Shown piece after piece: positions 1 to 6,765 of a DNA stretch of 64,000 nt. The stretch is from Chitinivibrio alkaliphilus ACht1. Its GTDB lineage: Bacteria > Fibrobacterota > Chitinivibrionia > Chitinivibrionales > Chitinivibrionaceae. The notes under the pieces are model-generated. The model ran no database searches. It was not told the DNA's origin and saw only the letters and a list, made by a program, of their open reading frames with translations. Position 1 is the first letter of the stretch. Each line of letters opens with the position of its first letter. The position numbers and the translations under genes were made by a program. The stretch is taken from NCBI RefSeq assembly GCF_000474745.1, contig NZ_ASJR01000006.1, positions 1-64,000 on the forward strand. The letters are read 5' to 3'.

Positions 1-300
1 ATCCTTCCGAATCCTCTGGTTCTTCCGAATCCTCTGGTTCTTCCGAAACCTCTGGTTCTTCCGAAACCTCTGGTTCTTCCGAAACGCCACTGAGGGCTTC
101 TTCCACTATGGAGTCAATCTCGGTGCTCGCATTATTTTCCGATTTGTCTGGGGGATCTTCTGTAAACCCCAAGTCCGCCATTGTTTCTTCTATTTTTTTG
201 TATCTTCTGTACTTGGGGAGGAGCCCCATGAATCATCTATTTCCTCGTCATTGGCAGGGGCAACTTCTGTAGATTGCTCCAAAAGAGAGTAGATACTCAT
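1..300 (-). CDS. Acidic Glu/Pro/Ser-repeat protein, frameshifted, C-terminus outside the window
   Basis: I do not recognise the family. Reading starts at the ATG at 300-298, which overlaps the TGA of the upstream TPR gene, so the two are translationally coupled. The first frame stops at the TAG at 192-190 after 36 residues. The -1 frame, entered through the A7 run (plus 193-199), is open from there to the window edge and has the same acidic, Ser/Thr-rich composition (for example EIDDSWGSSP before and TEDPPDKSEN after). The C-terminal part seen here is made of SEEPEV/SEEPED repeats. I infer one gene broken by a one-base deletion or read by slippage. An alternative is two genes, the second starting at the ATG at 179-181 (minus) or 227-229. 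No membrane segment or signal peptide is visible. Confidence 0.5.
11..82 (-). repeat. Four tandem copies of an 18-bp coding repeat (SEEPE[V/D])
   Basis: Four perfect-length 18-bp units occupy 11-28, 29-46, 47-64 and 65-82. Two versions differ by a single base, which changes Val to Asp in the encoded hexapeptide. The units preserve the reading frame of the acidic protein. A shortened unit follows at 1-10, so the array may continue beyond the window edge. Confidence 0.9.
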
Positions 301-701
301 TGTTGGGATACGATCTTTTTTCCTTCGAGGGTTGGGTCGTGAGGGTATATCTGACGAAGGCAGCCCCGCACTTTTTCAGCTTCCTCCATATTGCCCATTT
401 TTTCACTGATCTCAGAGAGAAGGGCAAGGGCTTTCGCATTTTGCGGTTCCTTTTTAAGAACTTCTGTGATATGAGTATATGCTCCTGTGTAGTTGTCCGC
501 CTCAGAATAACATTGCGCCAGAACAATCCGCCCCGTAACGTAATCAGGGTATTGTTGTACCCCCGTTTCAGCTATGGTTGTTGCCTTTGTTCGCTTGCCA
601 TTTCCTAAGAGGAGAGCTGCAAGGCGTGCAAATAAAAGGGTTGTCGGGTCTTCATTATACAGCTTAAGAAGTGATTCTTCATTCACAAGGGATAGTGCCA
701 T
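297..701 (-). CDS. Small TPR-repeat protein
   Basis: This is a 134-residue soluble helical protein with at least two tetratricopeptide repeats: the stretch YVTGRIVLAQCYSEADNY (about residues 53-70) and the following AKALALLSEISEKMGNMEEA segment show the spaced small/aromatic residues of TPR units. No signal peptide is seen, so it probably acts in the cytoplasm as a protein-interaction scaffold. The start is supported by GGAGAG ten bases before the ATG. Its stop overlaps the start of the acidic repeat protein (ATGA), suggesting they work together. No specific function can be assigned. Confidence 0.75.
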   Translation of the reverse strand: MALSLVNEESLLKLYNEDPTTLLFARLAALLLGNGKRTKATTIAETGVQQYPDYVTGRIVLAQCYSEADNYTGAYTHITEVLKKEPQNAKALALLSEISEKMGNMEEAEKVRGCLRQIYPHDPTLEGKKIVSQQ

Positions 702-842
702 GTATCTCTCCGGAGCAGTTCCTCAAACCATGAGTATCATCTGTAATATAACCCTCTCAAAGGAGGATGTCGGTATTTACTTGGAAAAAATAGTCCTGTT
801 CATCTCTTTGTAGGTTCTTTGGTGTACAGTATTCGAGGAGTA

Positions 843-1250
843 TCACAGGATTGTGAGGGAGACCGGTGCCACTCCTCTATCACGTATGCCTAGACGATCT
901 GCAGCACGGCGGGAAAGGTCTATCACACGTCCTTCAACAAAGGGACCGCGATCGTTGATTGTCACTATAACAGAACGACCTGTCTCTTGGTGTGTTACCC
1001 GTACTCGAGTACCGAAGGGGAGGGTTTTATGGGCTGCCGTCATGGCCCGCATGTTATAGGTTTCACCACTTGCGGTTGTACGACCATGAAATTTTCGTCC
1101 ATACCACGATGCTTTTCCCTGCAGTTCATGATCGCCTTGTTGTGCCTTTTTACCTTGACGATTTTGTGCCTGAATAGTGGCATAGCGTGGTGATGGACTG
1201 CATCCTACAAGAAATATAACGAGAAAGAAAAGAGACCATTGAAAATGCAC
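843..1250 (-). CDS. rlpA: RlpA-like septal lytic transglycosylase, lipoprotein
   Basis: RlpA proteins cleave denuded peptidoglycan glycan strands at the septum. A GTG start at 1250-1248 is chosen because AGGAG lies seven bases upstream and it places a lipoprotein signal directly at the N-terminus, with the lipobox LVGC at residues 14-17. The double-psi beta-barrel domain follows: [19 protein letters not shown], then AAHKTLPFG and TINDRGPF, which contain the conserved His and Asp of the active cleft. At 135 residues it lacks the C-terminal SPOR domain of the E. coli protein. Its Shine-Dalgarno sits in the last codons of hisA, so it is likely cotranscribed with it. Confidence 0.88.
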   Translation of the reverse strand: MHFQWSLFFLVIFLVGCSPSPRYATIQAQNRQGKKAQQGDHELQGKASWYGRKFHGRTTASGETYNMRAMTAAHKTLPFGTRVRVTHQETGRSVIVTINDRGPFVEGRVIDLSRRAADRLGIRDRGVAPVSLTIL

Positions 1251-1254
1251 GAAC

Positions 1255-2010
1255 CTACTCCTTTGTTGCAGCGACAATATCTGTATATGGAAGAGGGCCT
1301 CCGAAAATATCGAGGGCACTTCCGATGGTAATATCTATACGGTTTTTTCCCTTTTTGCGAATGTGCGTAAGGTCTTCTAGAGTGTGCACGCCTCCGGCGT
1401 ATGTTGTCGTAATGGGAGAATTGTTTCCTAAAAGAGAAATGAGTTCATAATCGGGTCCAGCCATTTTTCCTTCAACGTGTGCGGCATGGATGAGAAACTC
1501 ATCACAGTATTGAGAAAGGTATTCCAAGGTTTCCTGGGTTATGGCAAGAGTTGTAACATTTTGCCATCGGTTGGTAACGATATAGTAGGTAGCGTCGATT
1601 TTCATACAGCTGAGATCAAGAACCAGTCGTTCTTTTCCAATGGCTTGAACGGTTTTCTTGAGATTTGCCGTGTTAAGATGGCCGTCATGAAAAATAAAGG
1701 AAGTCATTATCACATGGGATGCTCCCCAGTCAAGATAGGTTTGTGCGTTATCATGCCGTATACCACCACCAATTTGTAACCCCCCTGGCCATGTTTGCAA
1801 GGCATCCCTTGCAGCTTCTTCATTTCCTGGCCCTAACATTATCACATGGCCGCCACGCAGGTTGTCCCTTTGATAGAGACGGGCGTAATATTCGGGAGAG
1901 TGGGGGCTTTCAAAGTTTGTTTTGGCGTAATTGTCTGAATCACGAAGGGTTGCGCCGACAATTTGTTTCACTTTGCCCTGATGTAGATCTATACACGGTT
2001 TAAAATTCAT
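1255..2010 (-). CDS. hisA: Eukaryotic-type phosphoribosyl-ProFAR isomerase (HisA)
   Basis: The enzyme opens the ribose ring of ProFAR to PRFAR, step four of histidine synthesis. The 251-residue TIM barrel begins [17 protein letters not shown], and has LQIGGGIR and a late [11 protein letters not shown], all features of the fungal/plant HIS6-HISN3 branch rather than the usual bacterial HisA. The ATG has GGAGG six bases upstream. No other his gene is in the window, so it is separated from hisF/hisH. The downstream neighbour rlpA is unrelated. Assignment to the eukaryotic-type subfamily rests on remembered signature motifs. Confidence 0.88.
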   Translation of the reverse strand: MNFKPCIDLHQGKVKQIVGATLRDSDNYAKTNFESPHSPEYYARLYQRDNLRGGHVIMLGPGNEEAARDALQTWPGGLQIGGGIRHDNAQTYLDWGASHVIMTSFIFHDGHLNTANLKKTVQAIGKERLVLDLSCMKIDATYYIVTNRWQNVTTLAITQETLEYLSQYCDEFLIHAAHVEGKMAGPDYELISLLGNNSPITTTYAGGVHTLEDLTHIRKKGKNRIDITIGSALDIFGGPLPYTDIVAATKE

Positions 2011-2161
2011 ACAACCTCCATGGTAAATATATATTCTTTAAGAGATGTTCAACCAGTAAATTCATTCCTGCAGTGAGCATACACCTCTCAATTATGTTCT
2101 TGCATAGGGGGAATAGAAAAGAGATATATTTAGGAGAACCATTTTATAAAAGGAAGTATTT

Positions 2162-3469
2162 ATGCAGAAAGTGTGTTATGATGACAGTTCTTTAAAGAGT
2201 CTCATCTCGCCGGACGTGTATACGTCGTTTGCGGATCAGTTAGAGGCTGTGGAGACCATGCTGAACAAGAAAACCGGTCCAGGCAATGATTTTCTCGGGT
2301 GGCTCGAATTGCCAGAAGAACATTCCCCTAGCTTTTTAGATTCTATTCAAAAGCAGGCCGATGATGCTCGTCAACAATGTGATGTATTTATTTGTGTTGG
2401 TATCGGGGGGTCATATCTGGGCGCAAAGGCTGCCATAGAGTTTCTTTCTTCAACATTTCCGCAACAAAGAACACCGGAAGTTCTCTTTGCCGGACATCAC
2501 GTAAACTCCGATTATCTAAAAGATCTTTTGTCCCATATTGAAGGAAAACGGGTCATCGTAAATGTTATATCTAAGTCGGGTACCACCACTGAACCAGGAA
2601 TAACCTTTCGCGTACTACGTAAGTGGATGGAAGATGCTTATGGGCAAGAAGAAGCAGCACGTCGAATTATTGCTACCACTGATCCTGAGAAAGGTGCCTT
2701 ACGTAAGTTGGCCGAAAGAAATGGATACAGGACCTTTGATATTCCGGACAATGTGGGAGGACGTTTTTCTGTGCTTACTCCGGTGGGATTACTTCCCATT
2801 GCTGTTGCAGGTATTGATATAAAAGAGTTGGTTTCAGGTGCTCGTGAAGCTATGAAGTACTGTAGTGGAACGGACCTTACAACCAATATTGCAGCGCGGT
2901 ACGGGGTAAACCGAAATTGCCTCCTCCGTGAAGGGAAAACTATAGAGATGCTTGCGGCATTTCAACCTCAGTTTACCTTTGTGAATGAGTGGTGGAAGCA
3001 GCTTTTTGGTGAATCAGAGGGAAAAGATAGAACGGGGATTTTTCCTGCTTCCGTAGTGTATACCACAGACCTTCATTCCATGGGGCAGTGGATGCAGGAG
3101 GGCCTTCGTACTATTTTTGAAACCTTTCTTCGCGTTGATGAAACACGAGAAACCGTAGAAGTACCTCATTTTGAAGATAATGAAGATAATCTCGGATATC
3201 TTGTGGGCAAAAGTTTTGAATATGTTAATGAAAAAGCCTATGAGGGCACCCTGAAAGCACACCGTGATGGTGGTGTTCCTGCTGCAACAATTACCGTGGC
3301 AGATCGGAGTGCTGACTCCTTGGGACAACTATTCTACTTCTTTGAGAAAACCTGTGCTTACTCTGCGTATCTGCTTCGGGTGAACCCCTTTAACCAACCT
3401 GGGGTAGAAGCGTACAAGAAAAATATGTTTGCCTTTCTTGGCAAACCCGGTTTTGAAGATTTTGAATAA
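2162..3469 (+). CDS. pgi: Glucose-6-phosphate isomerase
   Basis: Interconverts glucose-6-phosphate and fructose-6-phosphate in glycolysis and gluconeogenesis. The 435-residue length fits the short bacterial form. The SIS-fold motifs are clear: VGIGGSYLGAKAA (about 79-91), SKSGTTTEP near 138 and GGRFSVLTPVGLLP near 200. AGGA lies eight bases before the ATG. The gene is transcribed alone and diverges from hisA; a strong hairpin at 3488-3509 follows it. Confidence 0.96.
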   Translation: MQKVCYDDSSLKSLISPDVYTSFADQLEAVETMLNKKTGPGNDFLGWLELPEEHSPSFLDSIQKQADDARQQCDVFICVGIGGSYLGAKAAIEFLSSTFPQQRTPEVLFAGHHVNSDYLKDLLSHIEGKRVIVNVISKSGTTTEPGITFRVLRKWMEDAYGQEEAARRIIATTDPEKGALRKLAERNGYRTFDIPDNVGGRFSVLTPVGLLPIAVAGIDIKELVSGAREAMKYCSGTDLTTNIAARYGVNRNCLLREGKTIEMLAAFQPQFTFVNEWWKQLFGESEGKDRTGIFPASVVYTTDLHSMGQWMQEGLRTIFETFLRVDETRETVEVPHFEDNEDNLGYLVGKSFEYVNEKAYEGTLKAHRDGGVPAATITVADRSADSLGQLFYFFEKTCAYSAYLLRVNPFNQPGVEAYKKNMFAFLGKPGFEDFE

Positions 3470-3487
3470 TACTCGGTGAGAGGAATT

Positions 3488-3515
3488 CCGGGGAGTTTAT
3501 TCTCCCCGGGGTTTT
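3488..3515 (+). terminator. Rho-independent terminator after pgi
   Basis: An eight-base-pair perfect GC-rich stem (3488-3495 with 3502-3509) with a six-base loop is followed by GG and four T residues. It lies between the convergent pgi and NeuB-like genes and could serve pgi. Confidence 0.75.
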
Positions 3516-4386
3516 ACTTTGTAAGATGCTTTAGCTTATTCCGCTGTTCCTGCTCAATGGGAAGCACATCTTCTGATTTATAGGCAAGGGCCTTATGAAC
3601 GGCCGTAAGATCTCGCACAAGACGTCGCACGCCGTCGGGCTCGAGAGAGGCGGCATGGTCGGTTCCCCTCCATGTTCTATCCAATGTGTAGTGTCGCTCA
3701 ATAATCTCAGCGCCCAGCGTATAGGCTGCTATATCAACAGCTATTCCCAAGTGATGTCCGGAAAAACCGATATCCTTGATACGTTCTCCATATGCTTCTA
3801 TAAGGTTTTCAATTTCCAAAAGGGCAACATCTTCAAAGGGAACAGGGTACCCCGATGTGCAATTATAGAGTACGGTGTCTTTTGCTCGGTCGTGGTTTTC
3901 AAGAAATTGGACAATTTGTTCTATTTCTTCCTTTGTGGTCATACCTGTGGAGATATGTATTTCTCCTTCATACTCAGTGCATAGCCACGTAAGCATGGGA
4001 AAGTCCATATTGCACGCCGAGGGGATTTTAATAAACTTTGGAGAAAGTGATGCAATATCCTTCGCAGAAGGAAGGTCCCAGACAGAGCAGCTGTAGAGTA
4101 TATCCATATCGTCACAAAATGCTTTAAGTTCCCTGTGTTGTTCCCGTGAAAATTCAAGGTTTTCCCGGTGCTCCCGATAGGTGTTTCCGTAGGCATGGAC
4201 GGGGTTTGGGTGAGCAGCTTTGTATTGCTGCGGCTTTCGATCTGTCCATGTGGCAATGTCACGTTTTTGAAATTTCACGGCGTGGGCTTTACAAAATATC
4301 TTGGCCGTACTGATTAGCTCTCGGGCAATATCCATATCCCCGGTGTGATTACATCCTATTTCTGCGATTACCATTGGGTCATTCAT
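3514..4386 (-). CDS. NeuB/SpsE-family sialic acid-type synthase without SAF domain
   Basis: NeuB enzymes condense phosphoenolpyruvate with an N-acyl hexosamine to form nonulosonic acids (sialic, legionaminic or pseudaminic acid) used on cell-surface glycans. The TIM-barrel motifs are present: VIAEIGCNHTGD at the start, AVKFQKRD, KIPSACNMDF, HISTGMTT, LYNCTSGYP, GFSGHHLG and HYTLDRTWRGTDHAASLEP. The start at 4386 is preferred over the longer ATG at 4404 because AAAGGTGA lies just upstream. At 290 residues it ends where the C-terminal antifreeze-like (SAF) domain of typical NeuB (about 345 residues) would begin. Exact sugar substrate is unknown. The divergent cupin gene is a possible partner. 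Confidence 0.85.
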   Translation of the reverse strand: MNDPMVIAEIGCNHTGDMDIARELISTAKIFCKAHAVKFQKRDIATWTDRKPQQYKAAHPNPVHAYGNTYREHRENLEFSREQHRELKAFCDDMDILYSCSVWDLPSAKDIASLSPKFIKIPSACNMDFPMLTWLCTEYEGEIHISTGMTTKEEIEQIVQFLENHDRAKDTVLYNCTSGYPVPFEDVALLEIENLIEAYGERIKDIGFSGHHLGIAVDIAAYTLGAEIIERHYTLDRTWRGTDHAASLEPDGVRRLVRDLTAVHKALAYKSEDVLPIEQEQRNKLKHLTK

Positions 4387-4475
4387 GCTTTCACCTTTAC
4401 TCATGAGTTACAGGATAAAATATCTCATTCCTCTATGAGGGAAAAGACCCTTTCGAAATCTAGGGAGAAAAGATA

Positions 4476-4503
4476 TTGCAGTGCACTGTTTTCATGGTAT
4501 ACT
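4476..4503 (+). promoter_or_regulatory. Possible promoter with overlapping palindrome ahead of the cupin gene
   Basis: TTGCAG (4476-4481) and TATACT (4498-4503) are separated by 16 bases, giving a plausible sigma-70 promoter with a good -10 and weak -35 box. A perfect 10-base palindrome, CAGTGCACTG at 4479-4488, overlaps the -35 box and could be an operator. This is inferred from sequence only. Confidence 0.4.
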
Positions 4504-4533
4504 CATAGGGTAACCTTTTTTATGGGGGCGTTT

Positions 4534-4884
4534 ATGGCAGTTTATAAAAAAGTAACCGTGGAGTCTGCTGAGAAACATCTATGGGGTAATGCCGCCTCGT
4601 CCCGTGTTCTTGTGGAACACTCTCATGTTAGTATTGCGCAGCGTAGTTTGTCTTCAGGGTTGCGGGAGGTTGCGCACTATCATAGAGCGGCATGGCAGTT
4701 CTTTTATATTCTTTCTGGAGGGGCAACCCTTTCTGTCGATGGTGAGGAAATTGCTCTTGAAGCTCAAGAGGGGATTGAAATTCCCGCTGGAGCGACGCAT
4801 CAGATGCGTAACACGGGGGAGGGAGAATTGCACTATTTGGTGGTTTCCACGCCGGATAGTCGCCATGATCGTGTGGAGGTATGA
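4534..4884 (+). CDS. Cupin-domain protein
   Basis: A single small beta-barrel cupin of 116 residues. The metal-site motifs are degenerate but recognisable: REVAHYHRAAWQFFYILSGG for motif 1 and IPAGATHQMRNTGEGEL for motif 2, with His residues in both. The ATG at 4534 follows GGGGGCG at short spacing; a second in-frame ATG at 4522 is possible. Related proteins include mannose-6-phosphate isomerase-like and sugar-binding cupins, which fits the divergent NeuB-like gene, but no reaction can be named. Its stop overlaps the next start (ATGA). Confidence 0.8.
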   Translation: MAVYKKVTVESAEKHLWGNAASSRVLVEHSHVSIAQRSLSSGLREVAHYHRAAWQFFYILSGGATLSVDGEEIALEAQEGIEIPAGATHQMRNTGEGELHYLVVSTPDSRHDRVEV

Positions 4885-6127
4885 TGGGAGTGCCTTCCGT
4901 TCCTCTTTTAACCAAATTTAAATCGGCAAAAAAACTAGGTATCCCAGCCCATGAGTTTGAAATATTAGTAAAAAGTGGAACCATAACACCGCGAGTACAT
5001 GATAAATTTGGAGAGCGCTTCGGTGCAGATGATCTTGAACGTGTATATCAAGCAGGAGTTCGTCGTGTCCTGAAGGAGGCGGTTGAACGGTATCGCGTTA
5101 TGCTTCAAGAACAGAAAAAAAGAATGATGGTCTTGCTCAGCTCTGTATACAGTCACCAGAAGATTATATCCGTGAATTAATTCAGTCGGTACAACAAATT
5201 GTATATGAGGGAGATTATTATCCTATCCCCTTGGCAGACGTACCCTTTCTTTCAAATACTGACCTGTATGTGCGTGATGCAAAGGGGGAGATGCAGTTGT
5301 ACAAAAAGGCAGGGGTTGCGGTGTCTTCATCTCGTCTTGCAGAGTATCGGCTTCCGCAACTTTATGTACATAAGCTCAATTTTGAGAACTTTTCCTTAGA
5401 TGTGCAGGCAGGGTACATTGAGGGGCTGAAAGAAATCTACACTTCTTATAAGAATACTGCAGAGAGTCAGAAGCAAAACTCTGAAAAAGAAGCGCAGGAA
5501 GATGTATTTGATCTCTTAGGACGACTCTATGAAAAGCTGGGGCGTACCCCCACCCCTGATTCATTACAACATCTTCTCCGTGGTGTTACGGAGTTTATTG
5601 ATAGCACCATTGCTTCTCGCGATATGGTTAACCTTATTTTTGCCCGGGCAAAGCAACAACGAGGGGTGCAACAAAAGGCGGTGTCAAACCTGCTTCTCGC
5701 TCTTCATTATGGTCGCCAAAACAATTTTTCTCGTGATGATATTCGAAATATGGCTCTTTCGGCGTTTTTGCAGGATGTTGGTATCTACCGGTATTTGGGA
5801 AAACGAGTATCAGAAGAAGAGATTCAAAAACATCCGGAAAAAAGCGCCATGGTTTTGGAACGATGCAATATACAGAACGATGCGATCAAGTATGCGGTAC
5901 TGGAACACCATGAGCGACTTGATGGAAGCGGTATCCCCTACGGAAAGCGACGGCTTTCATCCTTTGGACAACTTGTTGGTATTATTAGCGAATTTTATGG
6001 AATTTATTCAGAAAATAGTGTTCGTGATGTGCGACCGATCCACATATTTCAATATATGAAGCAAGATGTGCAAGATCAAAAGTTTAATCCAGAGCTGTTT
6101 AAACAGTTTGCGTACAGTTTACTCTAG
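4881..6127 (+). CDS. Degenerate HD-GYP-type signalling protein, frameshifted at A7
   Basis: Two ORFs form one protein. The first frame (from 4881) ends with a helical segment ...RVMLQEQKK; after the A7 run at 5115-5121 the -1 frame is open without a stop (QLCIQSPEDYIREL...) into the C-terminal ORF that ends at 6127. The C-terminal half is an HD-GYP-like fold: FLQDVGIYRYL replaces the canonical HDIGK, HPEKSAMVLE is kept, and VLEHHERLDGSGIPYG carries the GYP-loop signature as GIP. The lost His of the HD pair suggests it does not hydrolyse c-di-GMP but may sense it. GGAGGT at 4875-4880 sits too close to ATG 4881/4884 and spaces better for GTG 4890. It overlaps the cupin stop and precedes a CheX-like gene. 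Confidence 0.7.
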
Positions 6128-6136
6128 GAGTACGGC

Positions 6137-6679
6137 ATGTGCAAAAATGATACCTCTCTTTCAGATATGGTCGATGAATTTCGAGCGAAAGCGTATGAAT
6201 CTTTTAAAGCACTTTTTTCTCCGGATCAGCTGGAGACAGGTTCGTGGGCATCAAACAAAAGCCTTCGTTCTTCCTTTGATTACATCCTTATTATAAAATC
6301 AGATAATGAAGAGTATTCCTCCATTATGTGTGTGGGGCTCGACCTTCATAAAATAGACCAATTTTTTCGAGACTCTGTTGATTCGGACAGGTCGTTAGAC
6401 CTGCTCAAAGATGCGTTGACAGAATTTGGCAATGTGTATTGCGGGTTGATAAATGATATTCCTCTCTTTTCCAAGAAATACGGTATCTTGCGTCAGCATC
6501 CACCGCAAGAAGCGGTAAAATACGCTTTTTTTTCTACCATGGATAGTGCTGTTGAGGGGTATCTACTGCTTCCTGAGTATGGTGAAGAGCTCTATGTTGG
6601 TTATGGAATACATACCAAAAACAAGGCAGAACAGAAACAGGTGTCAAAGGAGTTCTCCACCCTGTTTGAGGGATTGTAA
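6137..6679 (+). CDS. CheX/CheC-like domain protein
   Basis: A 180-residue cytoplasmic protein starting at an ATG with AGGAG six bases upstream, ten bases after the HD-GYP-like gene. The segment DLLKDALTEFGNVYCGLINDIPLF resembles the helix of CheC/CheX-type response-regulator phosphatases, where an E-x2-N pair performs the chemistry; here E and N occur as TEFGN. A flanking beta-rich part (FDYILIIKS, SSIMCVGLDL) would fit the fold. The assignment is tentative. Position with an HD-GYP-like gene suggests a signalling role. Confidence 0.5.
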   Translation: MCKNDTSLSDMVDEFRAKAYESFKALFSPDQLETGSWASNKSLRSSFDYILIIKSDNEEYSSIMCVGLDLHKIDQFFRDSVDSDRSLDLLKDALTEFGNVYCGLINDIPLFSKKYGILRQHPPQEAVKYAFFSTMDSAVEGYLLLPEYGEELYVGYGIHTKNKAEQKQVSKEFSTLFEGL

Positions 6680-6765
6680 GGGGATGCGTATATTTTTATC
6701 TTACCGCAGTGACCGTGTGGGAAAACGTATATTTACGTTTGTAAAACGGTTTAGAAAGGTACGGT

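Noticed and set aside
4345-4533. Longer start of the cupin gene
   Set aside because: Would overlap the divergent NeuB-like gene and lacks a cupin-like N-terminus; the ATG at 4534 has a ribosome site.
5114-5122. dnaX-like A-AAA-AAG programmed frameshift heptamer
   Set aside because: The heptamer is not in the correct zero-frame phase (codons are CAG AAA AAA AGA), so simple tandem slippage like dnaX does not apply.
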